From: an uncultured Lachnospiraceae bacterium
Lineage (GTDB): Bacteria > Bacillota > Clostridia > Lachnospirales > Lachnospiraceae
Reading direction: 5' to 3'
Length of the DNA stretch: 29,210 nt
Assembly: GCA_905197485.1 (NCBI GenBank)
Contig: CAJJYZ010000031.1
Span: 1 to 29,210, forward strand
The position numbers and the translations under genes were made by a program. Numbering within the stretch: position 1 is the first letter of the stretch; every line of letters starts with the position of its first letter. Of the stretch, positions 7,157 to 15,189 are shown piece after piece. Under the pieces are notes generated by a model. It had not been told where the DNA came from, ran no database searches, and worked only from the letters and a program-made list of their open reading frames with translations.

Positions 7157-8146
7157 ATGAAGGATTACAGTTTACAGGTGTTGGAACAGTATGACATAGA
7201 AGTGAATAGTACAAGACGGACAAGAGGGGCTGTTTTGTGTGATACGAACGAAGGGGTATTGCTTCTTTGTGAGGCGGGGGTATCGGATAAGAAAGCGCCG
7301 GCTCTGGAATGTCTGACGACACATTTGGTGCATCATGGTTATCCGCGTGTGGATAGTATGTTTCTCAACCGGGAAGGGGAATGGATTACGAAAGCGGAGG
7401 ATGGAACCCGCTACATATTGAAACGCTGGTTTAACGGGCGTGAATGCGATGTGAAGAAAGATTCGGAAGTTCTGGAGGCGGTTAGAAACCTGGCTCGAAT
7501 CCATAAGATGATGAGGCTTCCGGGAAAAGAAATGCAGGAATTTACGGGAAATGATACGAGAGAAGAGTTTGCCAGACATAACCGAGAGCTTCGTAAGGTG
7601 CGTACTTTCATTAGAAATCGAACCGCAAAAGGAGAGTTTGAACGGGTTGTCTTACAATCATTTGATTCGATGTATGAATGGGCGAAGATGGCAGAAGACA
7701 GGCTGCTGCACTCCCGGTATGAAGAACTTTTGGAGCAAAGCCATGAAGAAGGTTTGATGATTCATGGAGAATACAATTATCACAATGTGCTGATGACTGC
7801 AAAGGGGATGGCAACGACGAATTTCGAACATTTTGCAAATGATGTTCAGGTAGAAGATTTTTATTATTTTATACGAAAAATGATGGAGAAACATGAGTGG
7901 AGTGTAGAGCTTGCAAGGGCAATGATACGGGCATATCAGGAGATTCGGCCATTATCCGAAGATGAACTTGAATATATGGCAGTCCGGCTTTCCTATCCGG
8001 AGAAGTTCTGGAAAGTTGTAAATTCCTATTATCATTCCAACAAAGCATGGATTCCGGAGAAGAGTGTAGAGAAGCTTCGGACTGCCATTGCACAGACAGA
8101 GCAGAAGAAACGGCTTTTAAACAGTATATTTTCTTTTCATTTATAA
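7157..8146 (+). CDS. CotS-family spore coat protein, kinase-like fold with altered catalytic residues
   Basis: This 329-residue protein has the CotS/YsxE-type aminoglycoside-phosphotransferase-like fold seen in spore coat proteins. The catalytic-loop equivalent is H203-G-E205-Y-N-Y-H-N210, where the usual catalytic Asp is Glu. The metal-binding Asp of the following motif is Asn (N222-F-E). It therefore looks like a pseudokinase. The region VQVEDFYYFIRKMMEKH after the motif is typical of the clostridial members. I chose ATG 7157 because GGGGGA precedes it. A sigma-E-like promoter lies just upstream, supporting a sporulation role. The exact coat function is unknown. Confidence 0.75.
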   Translation: MKDYSLQVLEQYDIEVNSTRRTRGAVLCDTNEGVLLLCEAGVSDKKAPALECLTTHLVHHGYPRVDSMFLNREGEWITKAEDGTRYILKRWFNGRECDVKKDSEVLEAVRNLARIHKMMRLPGKEMQEFTGNDTREEFARHNRELRKVRTFIRNRTAKGEFERVVLQSFDSMYEWAKMAEDRLLHSRYEELLEQSHEEGLMIHGEYNYHNVLMTAKGMATTNFEHFANDVQVEDFYYFIRKMMEKHEWSVELARAMIRAYQEIRPLSEDELEYMAVRLSYPEKFWKVVNSYYHSNKAWIPEKSVEKLRTAIAQTEQKKRLLNSIFSFHL

Positions 8147-8162
8147 AAGAGTAGTGTATAAT
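8134..8162 (+). promoter_or_regulatory. Probable sigma-A promoter of phosphoglucomutase
   Basis: TTTTCA (8134-8139), a 17-base spacer and a perfect TATAAT (8157-8162) overlap the end of the CotS-like gene and lie 32 bases before the next ATG. The -35 box is weak (four of six). Confidence 0.45.
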
Positions 8163-8193
8163 AAGGGAGAAAAACGACAGGAGGTACGAAAGT

Positions 8194-9927
8194 ATGAATT
8201 ATCAGGAAGCGTATCAGAAATGGATGACAGATTCTTATTTTGATGAGAATACAAAAGAAGAATTGAAAGCAATCGCAGATGATGAGAATGAGAAAAAAGA
8301 ACGTTTTTATAAGAATCTTGAGTTTGGAACAGCAGGATTGAGAGGAATTATCGGAGCGGGGACAAACCGTCTGAATATCTATACAGTAAGAAAAGCAACG
8401 CAAGGACTCGCAAATTATATTGTGAAAAACGGAGCGGAAGACAGGGGAGTTGCTATTGCATACGATTCCCGCCATATGTCTCCGGAATTTGCAGATGAAG
8501 CGGCTCTTTGCCTGGCTGCCAACGGAATCAAGGCGTATGTGTTTGACGCGCTCCGCCCGACGCCGGAATTATCTTTTGCAGTGAGAGAACTCCACTGTAT
8601 CGCGGGAATTAACATTACGGCAAGCCATAATCCACCGGAATACAACGGATATAAAGTATATTGGGAAGATGGCGCGCAGATTACACCTCCGCACGACAAA
8701 GGAATCATGGCGGAAGTAGAGGCTGTGACAGACTATGCGACAGTAAAGACTATGGGGCTTTCCGAGGCAAAAGAAGCAGGATTATATGAGATAATCGGGG
8801 AAGCGATTGATGAAGCTTACATGAAAGCTTTAAAAGAGCAGGTGATTCATCAGGATGCAATCGATGCTATGAATAAGGAATTGAAAATCGTATACAGTCC
8901 GCTTCATGGTTCCGGAAACATACCGGTAAGAAGAGTTCTGAAGGAACTTGGGTTTGAGAACGTCTATGTAGTAAAAGAACAGGAACTTCCGGATGGGGAT
9001 TTCCCGACGGTTTCTTATCCGAATCCGGAATCAAAAGAGGCGTTTGCACTTGGTCTTGAACTTGCAAAAGAAGTAGATGCAGACTTAATTCTTGCAACAG
9101 ACCCGGATGCAGACAGACTTGGAGTATATGTGAAGGATACGAAGTCCGGTGAATACCAGGTGTTGACAGGAAATATGTCCGGATGCCTTCTTGCAGATTA
9201 TGAGATTAGTCAGAGACAGGCGACAAAAGGACTCCCGGATGACGGATGTCTTGTGAAATCTATCGTAACATCGAATATGGCAGATGCGATTGCGAAAGCC
9301 TATGATGTGGAATTGATTGAAGTTTTGACCGGTTTCAAATACATCGGACAGAAGATTCTGGAATTTGAGCAGACAGGAAAAGGAACATATCTCTTTGGAT
9401 TTGAGGAGAGCTACGGATGCCTGATTGGAACTTATGCGAGAGATAAGGATGCGATTGTGGCGACAATGGCGCTCTGTGAAGCGGCAGCGTATTACAAGAC
9501 ATTGGGCAAAACTCTTTGGGATGCCATGATTGATATGTTTGAAAAATATGGTTACTATAAGGACGATATCGAGTCCATTACGTTAAAGGGAATCGAAGGA
9601 CTTGCCAAGATTCAGGAGATTCTTGAGACTTTGAGAAAAGAGCCGCCGACATCCTTTGGCGAGTATAAAGTGTTAAGAGCGAGAGACTATCAGGCAGACA
9701 CGATTCAGAATCTTGAGACGGGTGATGTTGCTCCTACAGGGCTTCCAAGCTCTAATGTACTTTACTATGACCTGGAAGATGATGCGTGGGTTTGTGTAAG
9801 ACCATCCGGTACGGAACCGAAGGTAAAACTCTATTACGGAGTGAAAGGAAACTCCTTGGAAGATGCGGAGTTAAAATCCAAAAAATTAGGAAAATTCGTT
9901 CTGGAAATGATAGATAAGATGTTATAA
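8194..9927 (+). CDS. pgcA: Phospho-sugar mutase (alpha-phosphoglucomutase/phosphomannomutase)
   Basis: This cytoplasmic enzyme interconverts glucose-1-phosphate and glucose-6-phosphate (or the mannose equivalents), feeding glycogen, cell-wall and glycolipid synthesis. All four hallmarks are present: the phosphoserine loop TASHNP with Ser144, the metal loop D303-P-D305-A-D307-R, the sugar-binding FGFEESYG, and the phosphate loop RPSGTEPK from Arg536. The 577 aa match the roughly 580 aa of Bacillus PgcA, the group of long Firmicute mutases, rather than GlmM. The ATG at 8194 follows AGGAGGT. Transcription probably starts at the promoter at 8134. Substrate preference (glucose or mannose) cannot be fixed. 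Confidence 0.93.
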   Translation: MNYQEAYQKWMTDSYFDENTKEELKAIADDENEKKERFYKNLEFGTAGLRGIIGAGTNRLNIYTVRKATQGLANYIVKNGAEDRGVAIAYDSRHMSPEFADEAALCLAANGIKAYVFDALRPTPELSFAVRELHCIAGINITASHNPPEYNGYKVYWEDGAQITPPHDKGIMAEVEAVTDYATVKTMGLSEAKEAGLYEIIGEAIDEAYMKALKEQVIHQDAIDAMNKELKIVYSPLHGSGNIPVRRVLKELGFENVYVVKEQELPDGDFPTVSYPNPESKEAFALGLELAKEVDADLILATDPDADRLGVYVKDTKSGEYQVLTGNMSGCLLADYEISQRQATKGLPDDGCLVKSIVTSNMADAIAKAYDVELIEVLTGFKYIGQKILEFEQTGKGTYLFGFEESYGCLIGTYARDKDAIVATMALCEAAAYYKTLGKTLWDAMIDMFEKYGYYKDDIESITLKGIEGLAKIQEILETLRKEPPTSFGEYKVLRARDYQADTIQNLETGDVAPTGLPSSNVLYYDLEDDAWVCVRPSGTEPKVKLYYGVKGNSLEDAELKSKKLGKFVLEMIDKML

Positions 9928-9931
9928 AAGC

Positions 9932-9960
9932 TTGACAAAAGGGCGCAAAATCGGTATAAC
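9932..9960 (+). promoter_or_regulatory. Strong sigma-A promoter of the HU gene
   Basis: A perfect TTGACA (9932-9937), a 17-base spacer and TATAAC (9955-9960) lie immediately after the phosphoglucomutase stop. The transcript would carry an untranslated leader of about 75-80 bases before the HU ribosome site GAGGAGGT. A strong promoter fits an abundant nucleoid protein. Confidence 0.88.
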
Positions 9961-10044
9961 AGTATTTAGAGCCGTCCGAAGAGATTGCTTGGAAGATAGA
10001 ATCTGACATGATTTTATAGACACAATTAGAGGAGGTATATACCC

Positions 10045-10320
10045 ATGAACAAAACAGAATTAATCGCAGCAGTTGCTGACAGTGCAGAATTATCAAAGAA
10101 AGACGCAGAGAAAGCTTTAAAAGCATTTGTTGATGTAGTTACAGGTGAACTGAAAAAAGGAGAGAAAGTTCAGTTAGTTGGTTTTGGTACATTTGAAGTA
10201 AGCGAAAGAGCAGCAAGAGAAGGAAGAAACCCACAGACAGGTAAGACAATGAAAATCGAAGCTTGCAAAGCACCGAAATTTAAAGCAGGAAAAGCTTTAA
10301 AAGATGCTGTAAACGAATAA
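10045..10320 (+). CDS. hup: DNA-binding protein HU
   Basis: This is a histone-like nucleoid protein that binds and bends DNA as a dimer. The 91 residues are standard for HU. The DNA-binding beta arm contains the signature GRNPQTG (about residues 60-66), preceded by VGFGTFEV and followed by the C-terminal helix FKAGKALKDAV. The start is unambiguous, with GAGGAGGT upstream. It is a single-gene unit with a strong promoter at 9932 and a perfect hairpin terminator just after the stop, so it is probably expressed at a high level independently of neighbours. Confidence 0.97.
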   Translation: MNKTELIAAVADSAELSKKDAEKALKAFVDVVTGELKKGEKVQLVGFGTFEVSERAAREGRNPQTGKTMKIEACKAPKFKAGKALKDAVNE

Positions 10321-10332
10321 GGAACAGTTTTG

Positions 10333-10361
10333 AATAGAGGACAGGATGTCCTCTATTTTTT
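10333..10361 (+). terminator. Rho-independent terminator of the HU gene
   Basis: AATAGAGGACA (10333-10343) pairs perfectly with TGTCCTCTATT (10347-10357) around the 3-base loop GGA, followed by an uninterrupted U-run. It lies 12 bases after the HU stop. Confidence 0.95.
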
Positions 10362-10403
10362 CAAATTACAGGAGAGATGGAATCCTGTGTTGGGGAGGAA
10401 GAT

Positions 10404-10643
10404 ATGAGACTAGATAAGTTTTTAAAAGTTTCACGTTTAATTAAGAGAAGAACTGTGGCGAACGAAGCGTGTGATGCAGGAAGAGTTCTCGTGAACGGAA
10501 CTGTGGCGAAGGCTTCGGTAAAGGTGAAAGTCGGAGATGTGATTGAGATTCAATTCGGAACGAAGAGCGTGAAAGTAGAAGTTCTGGATATTCAGGATAC
10601 AACGAAGAAAGAAGAAGCAAAAGAATTGTTCCGTTATCTGTAG
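10404..10643 (+). CDS. rqcP: S4-domain RNA-binding protein RqcP
   Basis: This 79-residue protein consists of one S4 RNA-binding domain (MRLDKFLKVSRLIKRRT, then the GRVLVNG core), the hallmark of the YabO/Hsp15-like family now called RqcP. In Bacillus it works with RqcH on stalled 50S subunits to extend C-terminal alanine tails in ribosome quality control. ATG 10404 is preferred, with GGGGAGG just upstream; an in-frame ATG at 10377 would add nine residues not typical of the family. It stands before yabP-yabQ, as in Bacillus. No promoter of its own was recognised, so it may depend on read-through past the HU terminator or on a weak start site. Confidence 0.9.
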   Translation: MRLDKFLKVSRLIKRRTVANEACDAGRVLVNGTVAKASVKVKVGDVIEIQFGTKSVKVEVLDIQDTTKKEEAKELFRYL

Positions 10644-10646
10644 TTA

Positions 10647-10675
10647 TCATAAATGTGGACACCCTTTCATATAAT
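10647..10675 (+). promoter_or_regulatory. Sigma-E-like promoter of yabP-yabQ
   Basis: TCATAAA (10647-10653), a 14-base spacer and CATATAAT (10668-10675) match the sigma-E pattern well. There is no sigma-A-type -35 box at the corresponding distance from the embedded TATAAT. The yabP start is about 48 bases further on. Mother-cell expression fits the known sporulation role of YabP and YabQ. Confidence 0.65.
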
Positions 10676-10723
10676 GAATAAGAAAAAGGAATCCTGAGGA
10701 TAGGGAAAGGGTGTGTACATAGT

Positions 10724-11008
10724 TTGGAAGAGAGACAGGTGCCAAAGGCACATAAAATTGTGATTAATAATCGGAAGACCAGTGTTGTGACAGGAGTTCT
10801 GGATGTGTTGTCCTTTGACCTGAATGAGATTCTGTTGGAGACGGAACAAGGGATGCTGATGGTAAAAGGAACAGATATGCATGTGAATCGTCTGAGTCTG
10901 GAAAAGGGAGAAGTGGACCTCTCGGGAAGCATAGATAGTATTGCATATTCGGAAATTCATGCGAAAGGAAAGACAAGCGAGAATCTCATCGCAAAATTGT
11001 TCCGGTAA
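10724..11008 (+). CDS. yabP: Sporulation protein YabP
   Basis: This 94-residue protein belongs to the YabP/YqfC family. The recognisable core runs from HKIVINNRKTSVVTGVLDVLSFD through the MLMVKGTDMHVNRLSLEKGEV region. YabP is needed for engulfment-stage or cortex-stage sporulation in Bacillus, acting in the mother cell with YabQ, though its biochemistry is unknown. The start is TTG at 10724; no in-frame ATG gives a complete family N-terminus, and AAAGGG lies about 12 bases upstream. The sigma-E-like promoter at 10647 probably drives it together with yabQ, which begins four bases after its stop. Confidence 0.9.
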   Translation: MEERQVPKAHKIVINNRKTSVVTGVLDVLSFDLNEILLETEQGMLMVKGTDMHVNRLSLEKGEVDLSGSIDSIAYSEIHAKGKTSENLIAKLFR

Positions 11009-11012
11009 GTGA

Positions 11013-11342
11013 ATGATTGGTCTGGAAAAAGAAGTTTCGATATTCGTCCACGCGGTATTTTCGGGAATGTCTGTGTATGGAGCTTATACCGGGATTCGGA
11101 TAGTGAGAAGAATCTTTAAGCATACGATACGGATGATTTCGTTAGAGGATTTCCTTTTTTGGGTGGCGGTCAGCTTCTATCTTTTCATACAGATTTATGA
11201 AACGAGCAATGGAAGCGTGCGTTGGTTTTTTGTGCTGGGGGTGGCAGCTGGGATGATGAGTCTGGCGCTCTTTGTCCGGCTGATTGAGAAAATGTGGAAG
11301 AAAATCCGAAAAAGTGTTGATAAACAAGAGAAAACAAGCTAA
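11013..11342 (+). CDS. yabQ: Sporulation membrane protein YabQ
   Basis: This 109-residue integral membrane protein has about three hydrophobic segments (residues near 8-28, 44-62 and 70-90) and a basic C-terminus. It matches the YabQ family, required for the spore cortex in Bacillus. Position directly after yabP and before divIC is the conserved order. ATG 11013 starts four bases after the yabP stop with only a weak ribosome site (GGTAAG), suggesting translational coupling. Confidence 0.88.
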   Translation: MIGLEKEVSIFVHAVFSGMSVYGAYTGIRIVRRIFKHTIRMISLEDFLFWVAVSFYLFIQIYETSNGSVRWFFVLGVAAGMMSLALFVRLIEKMWKKIRKSVDKQEKTS

Positions 11343-11401
11343 TATATCCCATATACCATGGGGTAATGTCAGCATAAAGAATCGATAAAAGAGGAAGATA
11401 A

Positions 11402-11725
11402 ATGAAGGATATAAAAAAAAGAAAAGCGTATGAAAGACGCGGACAGCAGCTTCAGCATCACAAGAGAAGCATGTTGCTCGTTGTTTCGGCTCTTGCGCTT
11501 TTGATTATTGTTGTGACGGTCGATAGTTTTTCCCTTCGTGCCAAGAATATTTCCTATCAGAAGCAGGAGGCAGAATTGCGGGAACAGATTGAAGAAGAAG
11601 ACCAGAGAGCGGAAGATATCGAAGAATTTGAAGAGTACGTAAAGACAGATGAATATGCGGAGGATAAGGCAAAAGAAAAATTAGGCCTTGTATATCCGAA
11701 TGAGATTTTATTTAAAGCAGAATAG
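11402..11725 (+). CDS. divIC: Cell-division protein DivIC / FtsB-like
   Basis: This is a bitopic septum protein of 107 aa: a basic cytoplasmic N-terminus, one membrane span at about residues 24-42, and an external coiled coil (about 46-80, rich in Glu, Gln and Lys). It ends with the family motif AKEKLGLVYPNE. DivIC/FtsB bridges FtsL and DivIB in the divisome. ATG 11402 has AGAGGAAG upstream. The yabQ-divIC gap of 59 bases contains the small inverted repeat CCCAT/ATGGG but no clear promoter. A terminator follows, so divIC ends the unit before spoIIE. Confidence 0.9.
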   Translation: MKDIKKRKAYERRGQQLQHHKRSMLLVVSALALLIIVVTVDSFSLRAKNISYQKQEAELREQIEEEDQRAEDIEEFEEYVKTDEYAEDKAKEKLGLVYPNEILFKAE

Positions 11726-11739
11726 TGATAATACAAAAG

Positions 11740-11769
11740 ATAGATTGCGGACGCAATCTATTTTTTTTT
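11740..11769 (+). terminator. Rho-independent terminator between divIC and spoIIE
   Basis: ATAGATTGCG (11740-11749) and CGCAATCTAT (11752-11761) form a near-perfect hairpin followed by a nine-base U-run. The spoIIE ribosome site begins almost at once, so any promoter for spoIIE must be upstream of the hairpin or read-through occurs. Confidence 0.85.
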
Positions 11770-11784
11770 ATAAGGAGAGAATAA

Positions 11785-13176
11785 ATGAAAACAGAACATA
11801 ATCCATATGTAGTGCAGATGGACAGGTTTGCAGAATCATTGCACCACTTATCCGATACATTTTTGAAGTTAGAAGAGAAGCGTGGAGAACTTACGCAGGC
11901 AGAAACGGAGAACATTTTCCTGGAGATTGATGAAAAAGTCTGTAAGGACTGTGAGAAACGGCATTGGTGTATGGGAGAGAATGCCATCTGTACCTATCAG
12001 ATGATGTATGAGATTCTCTCGGCGGTGGAGGAGTCCGGTTTGGATTTGGACATGGAGATTAAGAAAAAGCTGCAGAAGAAATGCATTCAGGCGCCGAGAT
12101 TTTTGAGAGAGACATTGGAAATTTTTCAAGGAGCAAAAAAAGACCTTCTGTTTAATAACCGGTTGGCACAGAACCGGGAAGGATGCGCCGTACAGCTGGA
12201 TTCTTTTGCGAAAATGATTCGCCATGCGACGAGAGAATTGGATGCGGCCATTTTCTCGGATGAGGCGATGGAGAAGCGGATTCAGACGAGATTTTTAAAG
12301 ATAGGAATCCGGCTGTTGAGCAGTGTTTTCCTTGTGACTCCGGAAGGTAAGTATGAAATTCATGTGACGGTGCGTTCCAAGAAGGGACAATGTGTGACAA
12401 CGAAGGAATTGATTCGGAATCTTTCGGCGGCGGTTGGAAGAAAGATGGTTCCGGAAGAAGGGGAACGGCCGATTATCGGGCAGGAATATTGTACCGTTGT
12501 GACGATGGAAGGGCCGAAGTTTCATACGTTGCAAGGAGTGGCGAAGATAGGAAAAGGATGTGAGAAAATATCCGGGGATAACTTCTCTATGCTGGAGCTT
12601 CCGGGTGGAAAAAACGGGATGATTCTTTCGGATGGAATGGGCTCCGGGGAGAAAGCTTTCAAGGAAAGCGCAATGGTGGTGGAAATGCTGGAAGAACTGC
12701 TGACGGCAGGATTTCCGAAGGAGACGGCGATTCAGATGATGAATACGGCGCTTGTGATGGGAAGGGAAGAGATAAGGTTCTCGACCATCGATATGAGCGT
12801 GTTTGACCTGTATACCGGGAATTGTGAGTTCGTGAAAGCGGGAGCTTCGACTACATACATCAAACGGGGAGAGAAGGTAGAGCGCATCAGTTCCACGAGT
12901 CTTCCAATCGGAGTGGTGCAGCATTTAGAACTGGAGGCGACGAAGAAACAGCTGCAGACGGGAGATTTCGTGATTATGGTGACAGACGGAGTATTGGATT
13001 CGCTTCCGGTTGGAGAGCAAGACCTTCTGATGGAGATGATTATAGGAGGAACCAAAGGAAATAATCCAAAAGAGATGGCGCACTATATATTGGAACAGGT
13101 ATTGGAGTGGACAGGAGAAGAGCCGTTGGACGACATGACGGTGGCAGCTGTCGGAATCTGGAAACTGGAAAAGTAG
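11785..13176 (+). CDS. spoIIE: SpoIIE-type PP2C phosphatase lacking the membrane domain
   Basis: This is the sporulation phosphatase that dephosphorylates SpoIIAA and so activates sigma-F in the forespore. The C-terminal PP2C domain is intact, with acidic metal ligands in SGDNFSM (D265), LSDGMGSGEKA (D283), VTDGVLDS (D401) and LDDMTV (D449/D450). The upstream regulatory region keeps the four-cysteine cluster C53, C56, C62 and C69. The protein has only 463 aa, while Bacillus SpoIIE has about 830 with ten N-terminal membrane spans; no hydrophobic segments are seen here and none are encoded upstream, where divIC lies. Position between divIC and tilS supports orthology. ATG 11785 follows AAGGAGAG. 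Confidence 0.87.
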   Translation: MKTEHNPYVVQMDRFAESLHHLSDTFLKLEEKRGELTQAETENIFLEIDEKVCKDCEKRHWCMGENAICTYQMMYEILSAVEESGLDLDMEIKKKLQKKCIQAPRFLRETLEIFQGAKKDLLFNNRLAQNREGCAVQLDSFAKMIRHATRELDAAIFSDEAMEKRIQTRFLKIGIRLLSSVFLVTPEGKYEIHVTVRSKKGQCVTTKELIRNLSAAVGRKMVPEEGERPIIGQEYCTVVTMEGPKFHTLQGVAKIGKGCEKISGDNFSMLELPGGKNGMILSDGMGSGEKAFKESAMVVEMLEELLTAGFPKETAIQMMNTALVMGREEIRFSTIDMSVFDLYTGNCEFVKAGASTTYIKRGEKVERISSTSLPIGVVQHLELEATKKQLQTGDFVIMVTDGVLDSLPVGEQDLLMEMIIGGTKGNNPKEMAHYILEQVLEWTGEEPLDDMTVAAVGIWKLEK

Positions 13177-13186
13177 GAGGGAAGTC

Positions 13187-13215
13187 TTGCATTTTGAAAG
13201 GGAATTTTATATAGT
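13187..13215 (+). promoter_or_regulatory. Sigma-A promoter of tilS-hpt-ftsH
   Basis: TTGCAT (13187-13192), a 17-base spacer and TATAGT (13210-13215) precede tilS by 31 bases. The -10 box lies inside a bulged dyad, TTTTATATAGT and ACTATAAAA. It separates vegetative tilS-hpt-ftsH expression from spoIIE. Confidence 0.65.
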
Positions 13216-13246
13216 GGAACTATAAAATGAGAAGGATTCAAGTACT

Positions 13247-14662
13247 ATGGTGAAGAAAGTTGCCGCTTTCGCGGCGGAATATCAGATGTTAGAAAAAGGC
13301 GACAAGGTCATTGCGGGCATATCCGGTGGAGCAGACTCGGTATGCCTTCTTTTGATGTTGCTCGAATTACAGAAACAGATACCGTTTGAGGTGATAGTTG
13401 TCCACATCAATCATGGACTTCGGGGAGAAACGGCACGAAGAGATGAGGAGTTTGTGGAAAACTTATGCAGACAGTACCATCTTCCGATAGAAATCTGTCG
13501 GGAAGACGTAGAATTATTTGCTAAAAAAGGGAAACAATCTTTAGAGGAAGCAGGGAGAAACGTAAGAAGAGCGGCGTTTCAAAGAATACTGAAGAAATAC
13601 GGAGGGACGAAAATTGCGCTGGCTCACCACAAAAATGATAATGCGGAGACACTTCTTATGAATCTTGCCAGAGGAAGCGGTTTGTCCGGTCTTGTAGGAA
13701 TCCGTCCGGTGAGTGGAAAAACGATTCGACCGTTACTTTGTCTTACAAGGGCGGAGATTGAACAATTTCTCTTACAAAAAAACATGACGTATTGTGTGGA
13801 TGAGACAAATGCTTCGAATGACTACACGAGAAATCGGATTCGTAACTGCATTTTACCTCTTCTGGAGACAGAAGTGAATGAAAAGGCTGTCGTTCATATG
13901 GCAGATACTGCAGGGCAGCTTTTAAAAGTGTACGAGTATATGGAGGAACAGGTGGAAACCTGTTATCAAAATAGTGTGAGGCGAGAGGGACATGGACTTT
14001 TGTTCGAAGAAGCACCGTATAAGGAGATGCCGGACGTGTTTCGGGGAATGATTTGGAAACGCATGATGAGAGAAGTGTCGGGGAAAGAACAGAATATACA
14101 CAAGGCGCATATCGAAAGTTTGTCTGAACTGATGAAGAAACAGGTTGGACGCCAGGTGAATCTCCCGTATGGAATGCTGGCGGAACGGTGTTATGAGGGA
14201 GTCTGTATTTCGATGGAAAAGCAAAGGCAGAAAGAGGGAGAAACAGAGAGTGTGGACATTGATTTTCGACAAGACGGAAACATCCGGATAGGGAATCAGA
14301 TTCTTTCTTACCGAACGGTAAATCAAATGGAAGAAAGAGATGTGTTACAGGAGGAAAAAGTCTACACGAAATACTTTGACTATGATATAATGAACTGTAC
14401 GGTGACCGTTCGGACGAGAAGACCGGGAGACTACATTACCATTGATGGAGAGGGAAGAACGCAAAAATTGAAATCCTATTTTATCAATGAGAAGATTCCG
14501 CGTCAGGAAAGAGAGCGTCTGCTTCTTTTGGCAGAAGGAAGTCATGTTCTCTGGGTTATCGGTTATCGGAGAGGGCACGCATATCATGTGAAGCCTCATG
14601 CAGAGAAAATAATAGAAATTTCAATAAACAAAGGAGAAGAAAATCATGTCAGAAAAGATTAG
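13247..14662 (+). CDS. tilS: tRNA(Ile)-lysidine synthase TilS
   Basis: This enzyme ligates lysine to cytidine 34 of the CAU-anticodon tRNA(Ile), changing it to read AUA; it is essential in most bacteria. The N-terminal PP-loop ATPase motif SGGADS is at residues 26-31, with HINHGLRG and LAHHKNDNAET following. The C-terminal TilS domain carries TVRTRRPGDYI and the KLKSYFINEKIPRQER stretch. The length of 471 aa is usual. The reading frame overlaps the start of hpt by 17 bases, as in many Firmicutes where tilS-hpt-ftsH is an operon. ATG 13247 has AAGGA upstream. Confidence 0.95.
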   Translation: MVKKVAAFAAEYQMLEKGDKVIAGISGGADSVCLLLMLLELQKQIPFEVIVVHINHGLRGETARRDEEFVENLCRQYHLPIEICREDVELFAKKGKQSLEEAGRNVRRAAFQRILKKYGGTKIALAHHKNDNAETLLMNLARGSGLSGLVGIRPVSGKTIRPLLCLTRAEIEQFLLQKNMTYCVDETNASNDYTRNRIRNCILPLLETEVNEKAVVHMADTAGQLLKVYEYMEEQVETCYQNSVRREGHGLLFEEAPYKEMPDVFRGMIWKRMMREVSGKEQNIHKAHIESLSELMKKQVGRQVNLPYGMLAERCYEGVCISMEKQRQKEGETESVDIDFRQDGNIRIGNQILSYRTVNQMEERDVLQEEKVYTKYFDYDIMNCTVTVRTRRPGDYITIDGEGRTQKLKSYFINEKIPRQERERLLLLAEGSHVLWVIGYRRGHAYHVKPHAEKIIEISINKGEENHVRKD

Positions 14663-15173
14663 AGTTATGATTCCAGAAGAAGAAGTGGATGCGAAGATTA
14701 AAGAATTGGGAGAGAGAATCAGCAAAGACTATGCAGGAAAACAAGTGCATCTCGTATGTATTTTAAAGGGAAGCGTATTTTTTACATGTGAACTTGCAAA
14801 AAGAATCACAGTGCCGGTATCTATGGATTTCATGAGCGTGAGCAGTTATGGTGATGGCACGACGTCCAGCGGTGTTGTTAGAATTTCAAAAGATTTGGAT
14901 GAGACATTGGAAGGAAAAGATGTCATCGTAATCGAAGACATTATCGATTCCGGAAGAACACTTTCTTACCTTCTTGAAGTCTTGAAAGGAAGAAATCCGG
15001 CGAGCATGAAGCTTTGTACGCTTCTCGATAAACCGGACCGTCGTACGCATGAAGTATATGTGGACTACGTAGGATTTGAGATTCCGGATGAATTCGTAGT
15101 GGGATATGGTCTTGACTACGCGCAGAAATATAGAAATCTACCATACATCGGTGTAGTAGAAGGTGTGGAGTAG
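14646..15173 (+). CDS. hpt: Hypoxanthine phosphoribosyltransferase
   Basis: This is the purine-salvage enzyme joining hypoxanthine or guanine to PRPP to give IMP or GMP. The PRPP-binding motif VIVIEDIIDSGRT has E97, D98 and D101; the flexible-loop region MSVSSYGDGTTSSG (about residues 63-76) and the KPDRR segment are also present. Its 175 aa are typical. It begins inside the end of tilS, with AAAGGAGAAG upstream of ATG 14646, and is followed after 16 bases by ftsH, so it is translated within that operon. In Bacillus, HprT and TilS jointly influence ftsH expression, and the linkage here fits that. Confidence 0.95.
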   Translation: MSEKIRVMIPEEEVDAKIKELGERISKDYAGKQVHLVCILKGSVFFTCELAKRITVPVSMDFMSVSSYGDGTTSSGVVRISKDLDETLEGKDVIVIEDIIDSGRTLSYLLEVLKGRNPASMKLCTLLDKPDRRTHEVYVDYVGFEIPDEFVVGYGLDYAQKYRNLPYIGVVEGVE

Positions 15174-15189
15174 GAAGGAGTAACAAGAA

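Noticed and set aside
14263..14275. Spo0A-box-like TTCGACAAG
   Set aside because: It lies inside the tilS coding region, far from any start, and is best explained as coding sequence.
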